Shown in pieces: positions 36,757-44,400 of a DNA stretch of 64,000 bases (the stretch's first letter is position 1; every line of letters begins with the position of its first letter). The translations under genes were made by a program, and so were the position numbers. Source of the DNA: JAFEBO01 sp044221315 (GTDB lineage: Bacteria; Planctomycetota; Phycisphaerae; Phycisphaerales; UBA1924); assembly GCA_044221315.1 (NCBI GenBank), contig JBGAPK010000017.1, forward strand, positions 1-64,000, read 5' to 3'. Under the pieces are notes generated by a model, which ran no database searches, was not told the DNA's origin, and worked only from the letters and a program-made list of their open reading frames with translations.

Positions 36757-37004
36757 CGCGCGACCGCGCATTGACACGAGGAGTTCGTCCCAGGTCGAGC
36801 GCCTTGCGGACTCGGCGTGGTTGCTCGGCTTCCGAAGTTCAGGCCCCGGAATCAGCAGGCTGTTCCCGACAGGCGCCGACCGGCCCGCGCCCGGCGTATG
36901 CTCGGTGGCGCCCGCGCTTTCAGAGCCGGCTCGTCCGTCGCCGGGCCGGTGGAGACAGCCTTCCCGAGCGGGTCTTCGGGCGCCTCGCCGAGGAGTGTGC
37001 CTTC

Positions 37005-38237
37005 GTGGCAGAGCGACCCAATGAACAAGTGCTGAAGACGGCAGAACTGCTTGCTCGGCTGGAGCGCGGCGAACGGTTTTTCGTCGTGGATGTGCGCAAC
37101 CGCGATGAGTTCGAACGCTTCCGGCTCGAGGGCCGATCCGATGTCCCAGCCGTCAACATCCCGTATTTCGAGATGCTCGAGCTCGGCGGCAAGGACGACA
37201 TGCTCGACTCGGTGGTCGCTTATTCCGAACGAGAACTCGCGCACCGGCTGCCGCGTGATCTGCCGGTCCTGGCGGTTTGTGCCAAGGGAGATACCTCGGA
37301 GTACGTCGCGCAGGGCCTGCGTCGATTGGGATTCGCCTGCGCGAATCTCCGTGGGGGCATAAAGGCCTGGGGCGAGCACTACGAGACGCGGGCCCTGGTC
37401 GAAGAGGCCGACCTCTCTATCCACCAGATCAGCCGGTCCGCGCGGGGATGCTTGAGCTACGTGGTTGCGAGCGCAGGTCGCGCGATCGTGATCGATCCCC
37501 TCCGCCATCTCCATCCTTATCTCGATCTGGCCCGCGAGAAGGGGCTGACGATCGAATCCGTGATTGACACCCACGGCCACGCCGATCACATCAGCGGCGC
37601 GTTAGCTCTTGCCGCGAAAACCGGCTCGTCGTACTACCTCCACCCCTACGACGCGATCCACCCGATCGACATCGTGCCTGCCACGATCGACTACAAGTAC
37701 ATCAGGGAAGGGCAGGTCTTTCGCGTCGGACGCCACGAACTCAAGGCCCTTCACATCCCGGGCCACACGCTCGGCCTGGTCGCGCTCCAGCTCGAAGACA
37801 GGTATCTCTTCACCGGCGACAGCGTGTTCATCCGATCGATCGCGAGACCCGACCTCGGCGGAAAGGCCGACGCCTGGGCGCCAATTCACGCCCGTTCGCT
37901 CCGAAGACTGCTCGGACTGCCTGGAAAAATCTCCGTGCTGCCCGGCCACTTCAGCAGCCTGGCCGAGGGCGATCACTCGGGGCGCTTCGCGGCCTCTCTT
38001 GATGAACTCAAGAAACACAACGACGGACTTGTCGTCCTCCAACGCGAGACCGAGGCGGGCTTCGTCCGCTACCTGCTCGAAAGCCTGCCCCGCTTTATCC
38101 CGGAGTACGTTGACATAAAGCGGGTAAACGCCGGTTTGCTGGCCCCCGACGAGGACGGAGCCGCAGCATTGGAAACGGGCAAGAATATCTGCGCGCTCTC
38201 GCAGGCCTACGCGACGCGCAGCGGAGCAAACGCATGA
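37005..38237 (+). CDS. Rhodanese-metallo-beta-lactamase fusion (persulfide dioxygenase-like)
   Basis: 410 residues from GTG 37005, with AGGAG 9 bases upstream; the open frame further upstream is unlikely coding. An N-terminal rhodanese domain (about 10-130) has the catalytic loop LAVCAKGDTSEYVAQG. A metallo-beta-lactamase domain follows (about 140-400): THGHADHISG, HIPGHTLGLVALQL and LFTGDSVFIRS, the metal-binding motifs of ETHE1-like persulfide dioxygenases. In these enzymes the substrate is a persulfide such as glutathione persulfide. The rhodanese part may deliver or receive sulfur. TusA and DsrE2 genes follow with tight spacing, supporting sulfur relay or sulfide detoxification. Confidence 0.88.
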   Translation: MAERPNEQVLKTAELLARLERGERFFVVDVRNRDEFERFRLEGRSDVPAVNIPYFEMLELGGKDDMLDSVVAYSERELAHRLPRDLPVLAVCAKGDTSEYVAQGLRRLGFACANLRGGIKAWGEHYETRALVEEADLSIHQISRSARGCLSYVVASAGRAIVIDPLRHLHPYLDLAREKGLTIESVIDTHGHADHISGALALAAKTGSSYYLHPYDAIHPIDIVPATIDYKYIREGQVFRVGRHELKALHIPGHTLGLVALQLEDRYLFTGDSVFIRSIARPDLGGKADAWAPIHARSLRRLLGLPGKISVLPGHFSSLAEGDHSGRFAASLDELKKHNDGLVVLQRETEAGFVRYLLESLPRFIPEYVDIKRVNAGLLAPDEDGAAALETGKNICALSQAYATRSGANA

Positions 38238-38485
38238 GCCGGAACTTCGACAAGGTTTTCGACGCGCGCGGCATGAACTGCCCCATGCCCCTGGTCAACG
38301 CCCGCAAGGAGATCGGGACGCTCCAGCCCGGCCAGGTTCTCAAGGTGCTCGCGAGCGACCGGGGCTCGGTCGCCGACTTCCAGGGCTGGGCGAAGATCGC
38401 GAAGAACATGGAACTGGTCGGCCAGGAGACCGAGTCGGTGGACGGCGCCACGCTGTACGTGCATTTCGTGAAACGGACGGCCTGA
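38234..38485 (+). CDS. TusA-like sulfurtransferase
   Basis: 83 residues, starting in an ATGA overlap with the preceding gene. The active-site Cys is in NCPMPLVNARKEIG (about residue 17), exactly the TusA position, and the small alpha/beta fold follows (GQVLKVLASDRGSVADF). TusA carries persulfide sulfur between partners. Operon position between a rhodanese/persulfide dioxygenase and DsrE2 suggests intracellular sulfur trafficking, not tRNA thiolation. Confidence 0.92.
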   Translation: MSRNFDKVFDARGMNCPMPLVNARKEIGTLQPGQVLKVLASDRGSVADFQGWAKIAKNMELVGQETESVDGATLYVHFVKRTA

Positions 38486-38497
38486 GGAGAGATCGCA

Positions 38498-39073
38498 ATG
38501 AACACGGATACCAGCCTCGCCGCCGAGTCGTCGGAATTGCACGTGCTTCGCGAGAAGATCCGCGAGCTGGAGACGCGGCTGAAGCACGTCGAAGGACAGG
38601 TAGCCGAGGACCGCGTCGCGCTCATCGTCTTCTCGGGCGATCTCGACCGCGTCATGGCTTCATTTGTAATCGCGACCGGTGCCGCCGCCATGGGGCAGCA
38701 GGTCAGCATGTTCTTCACCTTCTGGGGCCTCAGCGTCATGAAGAAGGACAGCCGGCTCGCCGGCAAGACGCTGTACCAGAAGATGATGACCCTGATGTCC
38801 CCCGGATCAAGCAAGAGCCTCCCGGTCTCGAAAATGAACTACTTCGGGGTCGGGGCCAAAATGCTGCGGTCGATGATGAAGGAAAAGAACGTCAATTCTC
38901 TGGAAGAAATGATCGCCCTCGCGCGCGAAATGGGCGTACGCATGATCGCGTGCGAAATGTCGCGCGACGTGATGGGGATCAGGCAATCCGAACTGCTCGA
39001 CGGCCTCGAATGCGGGGGCGTCGCTACCTTCCTCGCTGACTCGCTGCGCTCACGGACGAGTCTCTTTATCTGA
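38498..39073 (+). CDS. DsrE2-like DsrE/DsrF family protein
   Basis: 191 residues, 12 bases after TusA with a GAGGAGAG binding site. An N-terminal coiled-coil of about 45 residues (LREKIRELETRLKHVEGQ) precedes the DsrE-like domain (ALIVFSGDLDRVMASFVIA, then the membrane-proximal VSMFFTFWGLSVMKKDS). Conserved Cys at the C-terminus are C147 (MIACEM) and C167 (GLECGG), likely sulfur carriers. Members occur with TusA and rhodanese in sulfur-oxidising and detoxification operons. Confidence 0.88.
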   Translation: MNTDTSLAAESSELHVLREKIRELETRLKHVEGQVAEDRVALIVFSGDLDRVMASFVIATGAAAMGQQVSMFFTFWGLSVMKKDSRLAGKTLYQKMMTLMSPGSSKSLPVSKMNYFGVGAKMLRSMMKEKNVNSLEEMIALAREMGVRMIACEMSRDVMGIRQSELLDGLECGGVATFLADSLRSRTSLFI

Positions 39074-39433
39074 GCCCCGGATCCCGCGGGTTCGGTATTC
39101 ATGCGAACCGCCGCGGTCCTTGCGATCGCCAGAGTTTCCTCATGCAATGCAGTCGGTGACAAGGCACCAGTCGTTCGCGAGCAAACAGTGCCTGCGACGT
39201 GCCGGAAAGTCGCTGTCCCCGGGGGCACGGCACGTGGGCTGAATTCGTGGTTATTGGCATGCTTCGTCGACGGTTCCGATCCTGCCGGTGCGGAGTAGCA
39301 GATAACCGAAACGGCGCCGCATTCGCCGCACTCACGGTCGCAATTCGGACGCCGTGGGGCACCTTCGATCTACCGCGGGTCCATGGGAGGGACGCGGCAG
39401 CTATCGGGACATGCAAAGAGAGGGATGACACGG
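39074..39433. other. Intergenic region
   Basis: 360 bases with no convincing gene. An inverted text (GGGTTCG, later CGAACC) lies near 39087-39113 and may be the end of the sulfur operon. Small open frames lack features. Confidence 0.4.
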
Positions 39434-40018
39434 ATGAGCATCAGGAAATTGATCGCCGCGGCGCTTCTAGCGGGTTGCGGCACGACGGCGAACGCCGGAA
39501 TTGTGCGAATCAACTTCGAAGATCTGGCCGCCGGGACGAGCGTCACCTCCCAGTACGCGGCACTCGGAGCGACCTTCTCGACGATCCCGATCGTGGACGC
39601 CAACGGTTTCTATCGCAATTCGGTGGATGTTGTTTCGAACCAGCTCGGGGACTTCGGCGCCAACGCCGGGAGCCTGTGGCAGAGCGTGACCGCGATCAGC
39701 TTTGCAGAAGATGTGAGCAATTTCTCAGTTCTCATCGGCGACACGGAAGCGGGATCCCTTCTCGCAAGCCTGTGGGCCTTTGACGCGAAGGGAAACCAGA
39801 TCGGTTTCGTTTCCAGGATGACCGGCTCGTACAACACGCCGTGGTTCTACCAGGAGACTCTGTCGGTCAACGTCGGTGGTATCCGCCGGATTGAGTTCCG
39901 AAGCGACGCGGACGGTGCAGTGTTCGACAACATCACATTTGCCAAGATTCCCGCACCCGGCGCGGCGTCCCTTCTATGCGCAGGGCTTCTCGGTGCCGCG
40001 CGTCGCCGCCGGGCTTGA
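39434..40018 (+). CDS. Exported protein with PEP-CTERM-like tail
   Basis: 194 residues from ATG 39434 (GAGAGGG about 9 bases upstream; ATG 39425 would place the site too close). Signal peptide SIRKLIAAALLAGCGTTANA. The body is a beta-sandwich-like set with NFEDLAAGTSVTSQYAALG and NVGGIRRIEFRSDADG, a pattern common in PEP-CTERM proteins. The C-terminus is IPAPGAASLLCAGLLGA then RRRRA. Stand-alone, followed by a small membrane protein. Confidence 0.88.
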   Translation: MSIRKLIAAALLAGCGTTANAGIVRINFEDLAAGTSVTSQYAALGATFSTIPIVDANGFYRNSVDVVSNQLGDFGANAGSLWQSVTAISFAEDVSNFSVLIGDTEAGSLLASLWAFDAKGNQIGFVSRMTGSYNTPWFYQETLSVNVGGIRRIEFRSDADGAVFDNITFAKIPAPGAASLLCAGLLGAARRRRA

Positions 40019-40206
40019 AGACCGCGCCGATCTCGATCGGGCTCATAACCCGGGCGGGAACCGCAGAGTGTCGCGGGACGGCCCGGCATGGCCCAGGGCC
40101 TCCGGATCGAGGAAATTTCCCTGTGGAGAGCGGGCCGGACCGGCGCTCCAATGCATCGTGGTTGGGGGGGGCGGGGGGTTGCCTGCCGGCAGAAAGCGAG
40201 GATGTC

Positions 40207-40452
40207 ATGTCAAATCGCACTCGGGAGTTTGCAAAGTTCTTCGCGGGATTCGCGGCACAGGAAACCCTCGGGCACTGGTTTCTTGGAATCTGGGGACGCG
40301 ACTATTTCCCTATCAGGCTCGGGGGATTCGAATTTACGCCGCAGCACAATCTGTTCGTCATGACCGGTTGGATGCTGGTGTGCATGGGCCTGGTGTACTA
40401 CGCGTGGCTCCGGAAGCCGGCCCTTGAAACGGGGCAGGTGAAAACAGCCTGA
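40207..40452 (+). CDS. Small membrane protein, hypothetical
   Basis: 81 residues from ATG 40207 with GCGAGG upstream. The family is not recognised. It has a hydrophobic segment LFVMTGWMLVCMGLVYYAWL near the C-terminus, preceded by WFLGIWGRDYFPIRLG. Likely an inner-membrane protein. Conserved-looking Trp/Tyr residues suggest a genuine gene. Confidence 0.6.
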   Translation: MSNRTREFAKFFAGFAAQETLGHWFLGIWGRDYFPIRLGGFEFTPQHNLFVMTGWMLVCMGLVYYAWLRKPALETGQVKTA

Positions 40453-40520
40453 AGAACCGAGTCTCGTGTTCGAAATTGCACACCGCGAAACCGGGCGAGC
40501 GATCGCCCGGTATTTCTGCC

Positions 40521-40565
40521 GGGCGCATGCGGGCGCATGCGGGCGCATGCGGGCGCATGCGGGCG
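40521..40565. repeat. 10-base tandem repeat with nested palindrome
   Basis: Four copies of GGGCGCATGC plus a partial fifth (GGGCG). Each unit contains GCATGC, so the array is both direct and locally inverted. It lies between a convergent small membrane protein gene and the tail end of a dockerin-tailed gene. Confidence 0.9.
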
Positions 40566-40591
40566 GTGTCCGGGCGTCATTCCGGCAACGA

Positions 40592-41545
40592 CTACGGACA
40601 GAGCAGGTTTTGATACGTGCCGACGAACTGCACGAAGTCACCATCATCGACAATGCCGTCGCGGTTCAGATCGGCGGAGCAGTACATCGGCGCCGGGGCG
40701 TTGGCACAATCGAGTACGTCGTACTGCGGCGCGAACCGCACGAAGTCCTGATCGTCCACCAGCCCGTCCAGGTTCAGATCACCCGCGCAATGAACCGAGT
40801 TCGCGACCGAGACGTCGTCGAAATAGAGCATCGGCTGGCTCGAATTGCTCGCCGGTATCTTCCTCATCGCCGCGGTGTCGCAGATGAACCCGCCCAGCGA
40901 TGACGCCGCGGAGCCCGACAGGTGGACGAACGCGTCGTTGTGCTCGAAGCGGACAAGCCCGTTCGAAAAATCGACCTTCATCGCGAACTTGCTCCAAATC
41001 GACGGCGTCGCGATCTTCGCCGGCACGCTCGCATCAACAAACGCGAGGTGTTGTTCATAGTCGTACGCGTACACGCTGAGAGCCTGAACAGTGCCGTCCG
41101 ATGTCATGAAGAGCTTGCTCAGCGTCCCCCCCGCCTGATTGAACAACTCGTACGAGAGCGCCACCTCGCGCGTCGTGGTGTTGACGCCGGTGATCTTGCC
41201 CCACCCCGTGAGCGTGACAACCGACGCATCGCCGGCAGCAACAAACGTGACATTCGCCGCGACCCCGGCCGTCCAGTCCTGGATGTAGCCGACCATCCCA
41301 TCCAGCGGGTTCACGCCATAGTCGCCGAATCCGCCGGCGTTCAACCGAATGTGCTTGGCCCCCGAGTGCGGCAACCCGCTCGTGCGCACTTCGATGTAGC
41401 CAGAATTGCCATACCAGTCGCCGCCGCCGAAGGCGCCCGACTGGTAGGTCTCGAATCCATCCGACCACGGGGGCGTCGTCGCGCCCGCGGGCGTCACGCA
41501 CAATGCGGAGAAAGCAAGAACGACTGTCGCGGCCCACAGTTTCAT
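40592..41545 (-). CDS. Secreted protein with GC-type dockerin-like tail
   Basis: 317 residues, with TTTGAGGAAATTCGA before the ATG. Signal peptide LWAATVVLAFSALCVTPAGA. The body (about 23-255) is a lectin/laminin-G-like beta-sandwich by eye: FETYQSGAFGGGDWYGN, NVTFVAAGDASVVTLTG and FDDVSV near its end. The tail is LDGLVDDQDFVRFAPQYD, a Cys-flanked linker (NAPAPMYC), GIVDDGDFVQFVGTYQ and end LLCP. Probably surface attached. Confidence 0.82.
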   Translation of the reverse strand: MKLWAATVVLAFSALCVTPAGATTPPWSDGFETYQSGAFGGGDWYGNSGYIEVRTSGLPHSGAKHIRLNAGGFGDYGVNPLDGMVGYIQDWTAGVAANVTFVAAGDASVVTLTGWGKITGVNTTTREVALSYELFNQAGGTLSKLFMTSDGTVQALSVYAYDYEQHLAFVDASVPAKIATPSIWSKFAMKVDFSNGLVRFEHNDAFVHLSGSAASSLGGFICDTAAMRKIPASNSSQPMLYFDDVSVANSVHCAGDLNLDGLVDDQDFVRFAPQYDVLDCANAPAPMYCSADLNRDGIVDDGDFVQFVGTYQNLLCP

Positions 41546-41776
41546 TCGAATTTCCTCAAAGGAGCGGACCGGGGATCCGCATCGCCCACAAAGACAAATG
41601 TAAGTGAATACGAGACTTCGGGCAAGCGAATTCCCAGAGGTTCGCTCCGCATCCGCGTCGCATTACCCCGTCGGGCGCTGCTCAAGAAACGTCGGAGCAA
41701 AGTCAGGGTCCTCCGCATTCATCCGCCGAAATCCGCGGCAGTCATCAAATCGCGATGGCACAAGTATGATTCCCCC

Positions 41777-42037
41777 ATGCGACGCCTCGCCTTCATCTCC
41801 CGTCTGCTCTTTGCCGCAGGCGCCGCGATGATGCTCGCCGGAGTGCTCCTGGGCGTCGCCGCAGGAGGCGTGCCCTATCCCGACGGCCCGAATTCCGGAC
41901 ATGTCGCGGCCCCCGGCGCCGGCCGCACGATGGACCGCCTCGGCGAATTAATGCTTTTCGGCGGCATTCTGATTTTCGCCGCCGGCATCCTCGGGCTGCT
42001 TGTGGCCGGAATCACGCGTCTCGTGCGTCGCGCCTGA
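41777..42037 (+). CDS. Small membrane protein, hypothetical
   Basis: 86 residues from ATG 41777. Two transmembrane helices: RLLFAAGAAMMLAGVLLGVA (about 9-28) and LMLFGGILIFAAGILGLLVAG (about 58-78), with a polar loop. C-terminus is RLVRRA. No family recognised. Its last 90 bases overlap the 3' end of the convergent helix-turn-helix gene. No clear ribosome binding site, but the protein composition is convincing. Confidence 0.65.
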   Translation: MRRLAFISRLLFAAGAAMMLAGVLLGVAAGGVPYPDGPNSGHVAAPGAGRTMDRLGELMLFGGILIFAAGILGLLVAGITRLVRRA

Positions 42038-42607
42038 CCTGGTCCGCGCCGCCGCCCGCCCCGAATTCGCCGGCTGGCCGAAGGCTGCGATGCGAAGGAG
42101 CATGGCGGAGGCTTGCATCGCGGTTTTGTCGAAGCGGCGGTCGTTGTGGTCGTCCGGGGCCATGCTCTTGGGGTTGTGGCGGCGGAAGATCTGATGGAGC
42201 GCGAGGATGCGGCCGGCGGAGCGTGCGGCGGCTGGGAGGAAGGATTTGGCGACGAAGCGGGCGCGCGTGACGGCGGCGCTTGCGATGGATTCCATGCGGG
42301 CGGCGACGTCTGGGCGCAAGAGCCAGGTGGAAAGCGCCTCGAGAGAGATCTCGAATTCGTTGGCGATATCGATGAGCGAGGCGTGAGGATCGGCGAGAGC
42401 CAGGAAAAGCTCGTGCTCGACCTTGGGCTTGATGGGGCGGTCGAAATCGGGCTTGGTTGGGATTTCGAATGCCTGCGGGCGTTCGCCGGGTTTGAGCGGG
42501 TCGGCGATGTCGGGGGCATCGAAGCCGTCGATGGGACGGACGAAGCGCTTGATGTCGGGGAGCCAGTGGCCGGGTGAGTTTCCTTGGATCATGGTTCTGG
42601 GGAGCAT
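41948..42607 (-). CDS. Helix-turn-helix-like hypothetical protein
   Basis: 219 residues from ATG 42607; ATG 42592 is an equal alternative. Text ELFLALADPHASLIDIAN and EFEISLEALSTWLLRPD has helix-turn-helix character, suggesting DNA binding (about residues 75-110). Later there are helical segments ARFVAKSFLPAAARSAGRIL, and the last 50 residues are polar and low complexity. It is convergent with, and overlaps, the small membrane protein (90 bases). Function unknown. Confidence 0.6.
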   Translation of the reverse strand: MLPRTMIQGNSPGHWLPDIKRFVRPIDGFDAPDIADPLKPGERPQAFEIPTKPDFDRPIKPKVEHELFLALADPHASLIDIANEFEISLEALSTWLLRPDVAARMESIASAAVTRARFVAKSFLPAAARSAGRILALHQIFRRHNPKSMAPDDHNDRRFDKTAMQASAMLLRIAAFGQPANSGRAAARTRSGATHETRDSGHKQPEDAGGENQNAAEKH

Positions 42608-42764
42608 ACCATACAATTGCCGTACAACTCTGAAAAATCGCTGGTTTTGCGGCAGATTTCTGTAAGTGTTTGGGAATGAGGGGTTTGGGAGTTTGAGAGA
42701 CATCGGACCGGGAGGAAGAGCCCATGGCCTGGGAGGCCATGGGCTTTGAGGGTGCATCGCTTCA

Positions 42765-44054
42765 TCAACACAGAAGCTCGTTGTACGCCGCAACGAAGAT
42801 CACAAAATCGGCGTCGTCCACGAGTCCGTCGCGATTGAGATCCGCCGGGCAGTTCAAGGGCATGCCTGGGTCTTCGCACAAGAGAAGGTTGTACGCCGCA
42901 GCGAAGACAACAAAGTCACCGTCTTCCACCAGCCCGTCGCAAGTGAAGTCTGCATAGCACGTGGAAAACCGCCATGTCTCGTTGTTCTGATAGGCAAATG
43001 TAAGAAGTTCGTGCCGGACGGGGTCATAGGCCAGGCTGCCAGTTCCTCCCCATTGATCGTTTGGCCAGTGTGGCCCACGGAGCTGAACGAGCTGCCAACT
43101 CGTGCCGGTCCACTCGAAAGTCTGAAAAGGCGAGCTGCCTGTCTGGGCAAAAGTTGATTTGCTCCCAATGAGGACGGCCCGTCCACGCGCCTCATCGAAC
43201 TCGATCGCGTAGCCGCCGTTCGTCTCGATCGGCCCGTTCGAGGCGACGTGCGTCCAACTAGTGCCGTCGAACTCCCAAGTGTCGTAGTTGTATGGGCTGT
43301 GAATGCCATCATACTGACGGGAGCCACCGTAGAGCACGATCTTTGATCGAGCTCGATCGAAGCACATGTGCGTGTAGTAGAGCCCTGGAGGGCCGGATAC
43401 CTGTCTTTGCGTCCACGCCACACCGTCCCACTCCCAAGTCTCGTCTGCGCCAGTCGGGAAGTTGATCGTGGCGCCTCCGTAGAGGACGACTCTTTGACGC
43501 ACCGAGTCGTACGCCATTCCGAAAGCGCGCCGGGCGCTCGGTCCAGGAGCTCCAACCTGAGTCCAACTCGAACCGTCCCAAGTCCATGTGTCTGAGGGAT
43601 TGATGATGAAGGAGTCGCAGTTTGGCTGGGCATTGCAATACCCGCCGAATAGAACGACCACGCCGCGCGCTTCGTCGTAGACCAGGCCATGCTCGGAGCG
43701 AGCCTTGGGTGCGACGGCTGGATTGCGGTTCGTCCAGGCGGTCCCATCCCACTCCCAGGTGTCATTGAATGGCCCGTAGCCGCCAAATAACACTCCGACG
43801 CCTCGGTCACGATCGAACGCAATCTTGCCGTAGCTTCGCGCGGCCGGTCCGCTGCTTGCCGCCACAGACCAGGTTCTGGGGCACTGAGCCAGCGCCTCCT
43901 CCGGTAGCGTCCCAAGACAACTCACCATGAGAAGCGCAGTTCCTAAATGGCCCACCCGCTTCATTTTCTTGTCGGCGCCTGAATCTGTTAATTCGCCCGC
44001 CGCGTTCAGCACGAGCGCATGCAACACAGAAAGACTCTTAGCAAACCCCACCAT
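42765..44054 (-). CDS. Exported kelch-like repeat protein with GC-type dockerin-like tail
   Basis: 429 residues from ATG 44054, chosen for AAAGGAGAG a few bases upstream; an internal ATG at 43964 would give a cleaner signal peptide (MKRVGHLGTALLMVSCLG). Six or seven kelch-like blades follow, each with the GG-YD/E and W pattern: FGGYGPFNDTWEWDGTAW, VVLYGGATINFPTG, YDTWEFDGTSWTHV, each about 50 residues, predicted to form a beta-propeller. Tail: GLVEDGDFVVFAAAYN, a Cys-flanked linker (DPGMPLNC), GLVDDADFVIFVAAYN, ending in LLC directly at the stop. Confidence 0.83.
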   Translation of the reverse strand: MVGFAKSLSVLHALVLNAAGELTDSGADKKMKRVGHLGTALLMVSCLGTLPEEALAQCPRTWSVAASSGPAARSYGKIAFDRDRGVGVLFGGYGPFNDTWEWDGTAWTNRNPAVAPKARSEHGLVYDEARGVVVLFGGYCNAQPNCDSFIINPSDTWTWDGSSWTQVGAPGPSARRAFGMAYDSVRQRVVLYGGATINFPTGADETWEWDGVAWTQRQVSGPPGLYYTHMCFDRARSKIVLYGGSRQYDGIHSPYNYDTWEFDGTSWTHVASNGPIETNGGYAIEFDEARGRAVLIGSKSTFAQTGSSPFQTFEWTGTSWQLVQLRGPHWPNDQWGGTGSLAYDPVRHELLTFAYQNNETWRFSTCYADFTCDGLVEDGDFVVFAAAYNLLLCEDPGMPLNCPADLNRDGLVDDADFVIFVAAYNELLC

Positions 44055-44397
44055 CGCCCACTCTCCTTTCAAGTTCAATACTGTGTGAGGCTACCTGCCG
44101 AGACGGATTTCAACAAGGGGGGTAAACACCCCATGCCGTCGTCGAAGCAGAGCCGGTCAAGAGTTGACGGCGGCGGGCACGTCCGCGGGCGCGTCGTGAG
44201 AAGTTCATTGCGCCGACATTTCGCTCACTGCAGATGGCACCACTCGGGTCTATCCATGAAGAATGTGGTCTTGGAGCCGAACAAAGACCCACTGACCTGA
44301 AGGAATGAGGTCAGCGCCACGGTACACGGGGTGCGTTTCGAGGTAGATGCCCATCCGCCGACCAAAGACACATCGATCCAGAGAAACCAGGTCAGTA
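44055..44397. other. Intergenic region with REP-like mosaic
   Basis: 343 bases without a gene between two minus-strand dockerin-tailed genes. It carries the mosaic repeat at 44233-44400 and otherwise unremarkable sequence. Confidence 0.5.
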
Positions 44398-44400
44398 TCA
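44233..44400. repeat. REP-like mosaic element
   Basis: Contains GATGGCACCACTCGG (44233), a 27-base hairpin CACTGACCTGA-AGGAA-TGAGGTCAGCG (44290-44316), and GAGGTAGATGCCCATCCGCCG (44340). The first module recurs at 48025, the second at 48175 and 49622, the third at 50911. A last imperfect copy (GATCCAGAGAAACCAGGTCAG) is at 44375. Confidence 0.6.

Noticed and set aside
40521..40565. CRISPR-like array
   Set aside because: Four head-to-tail copies with no spacers; it is a plain tandem repeat.
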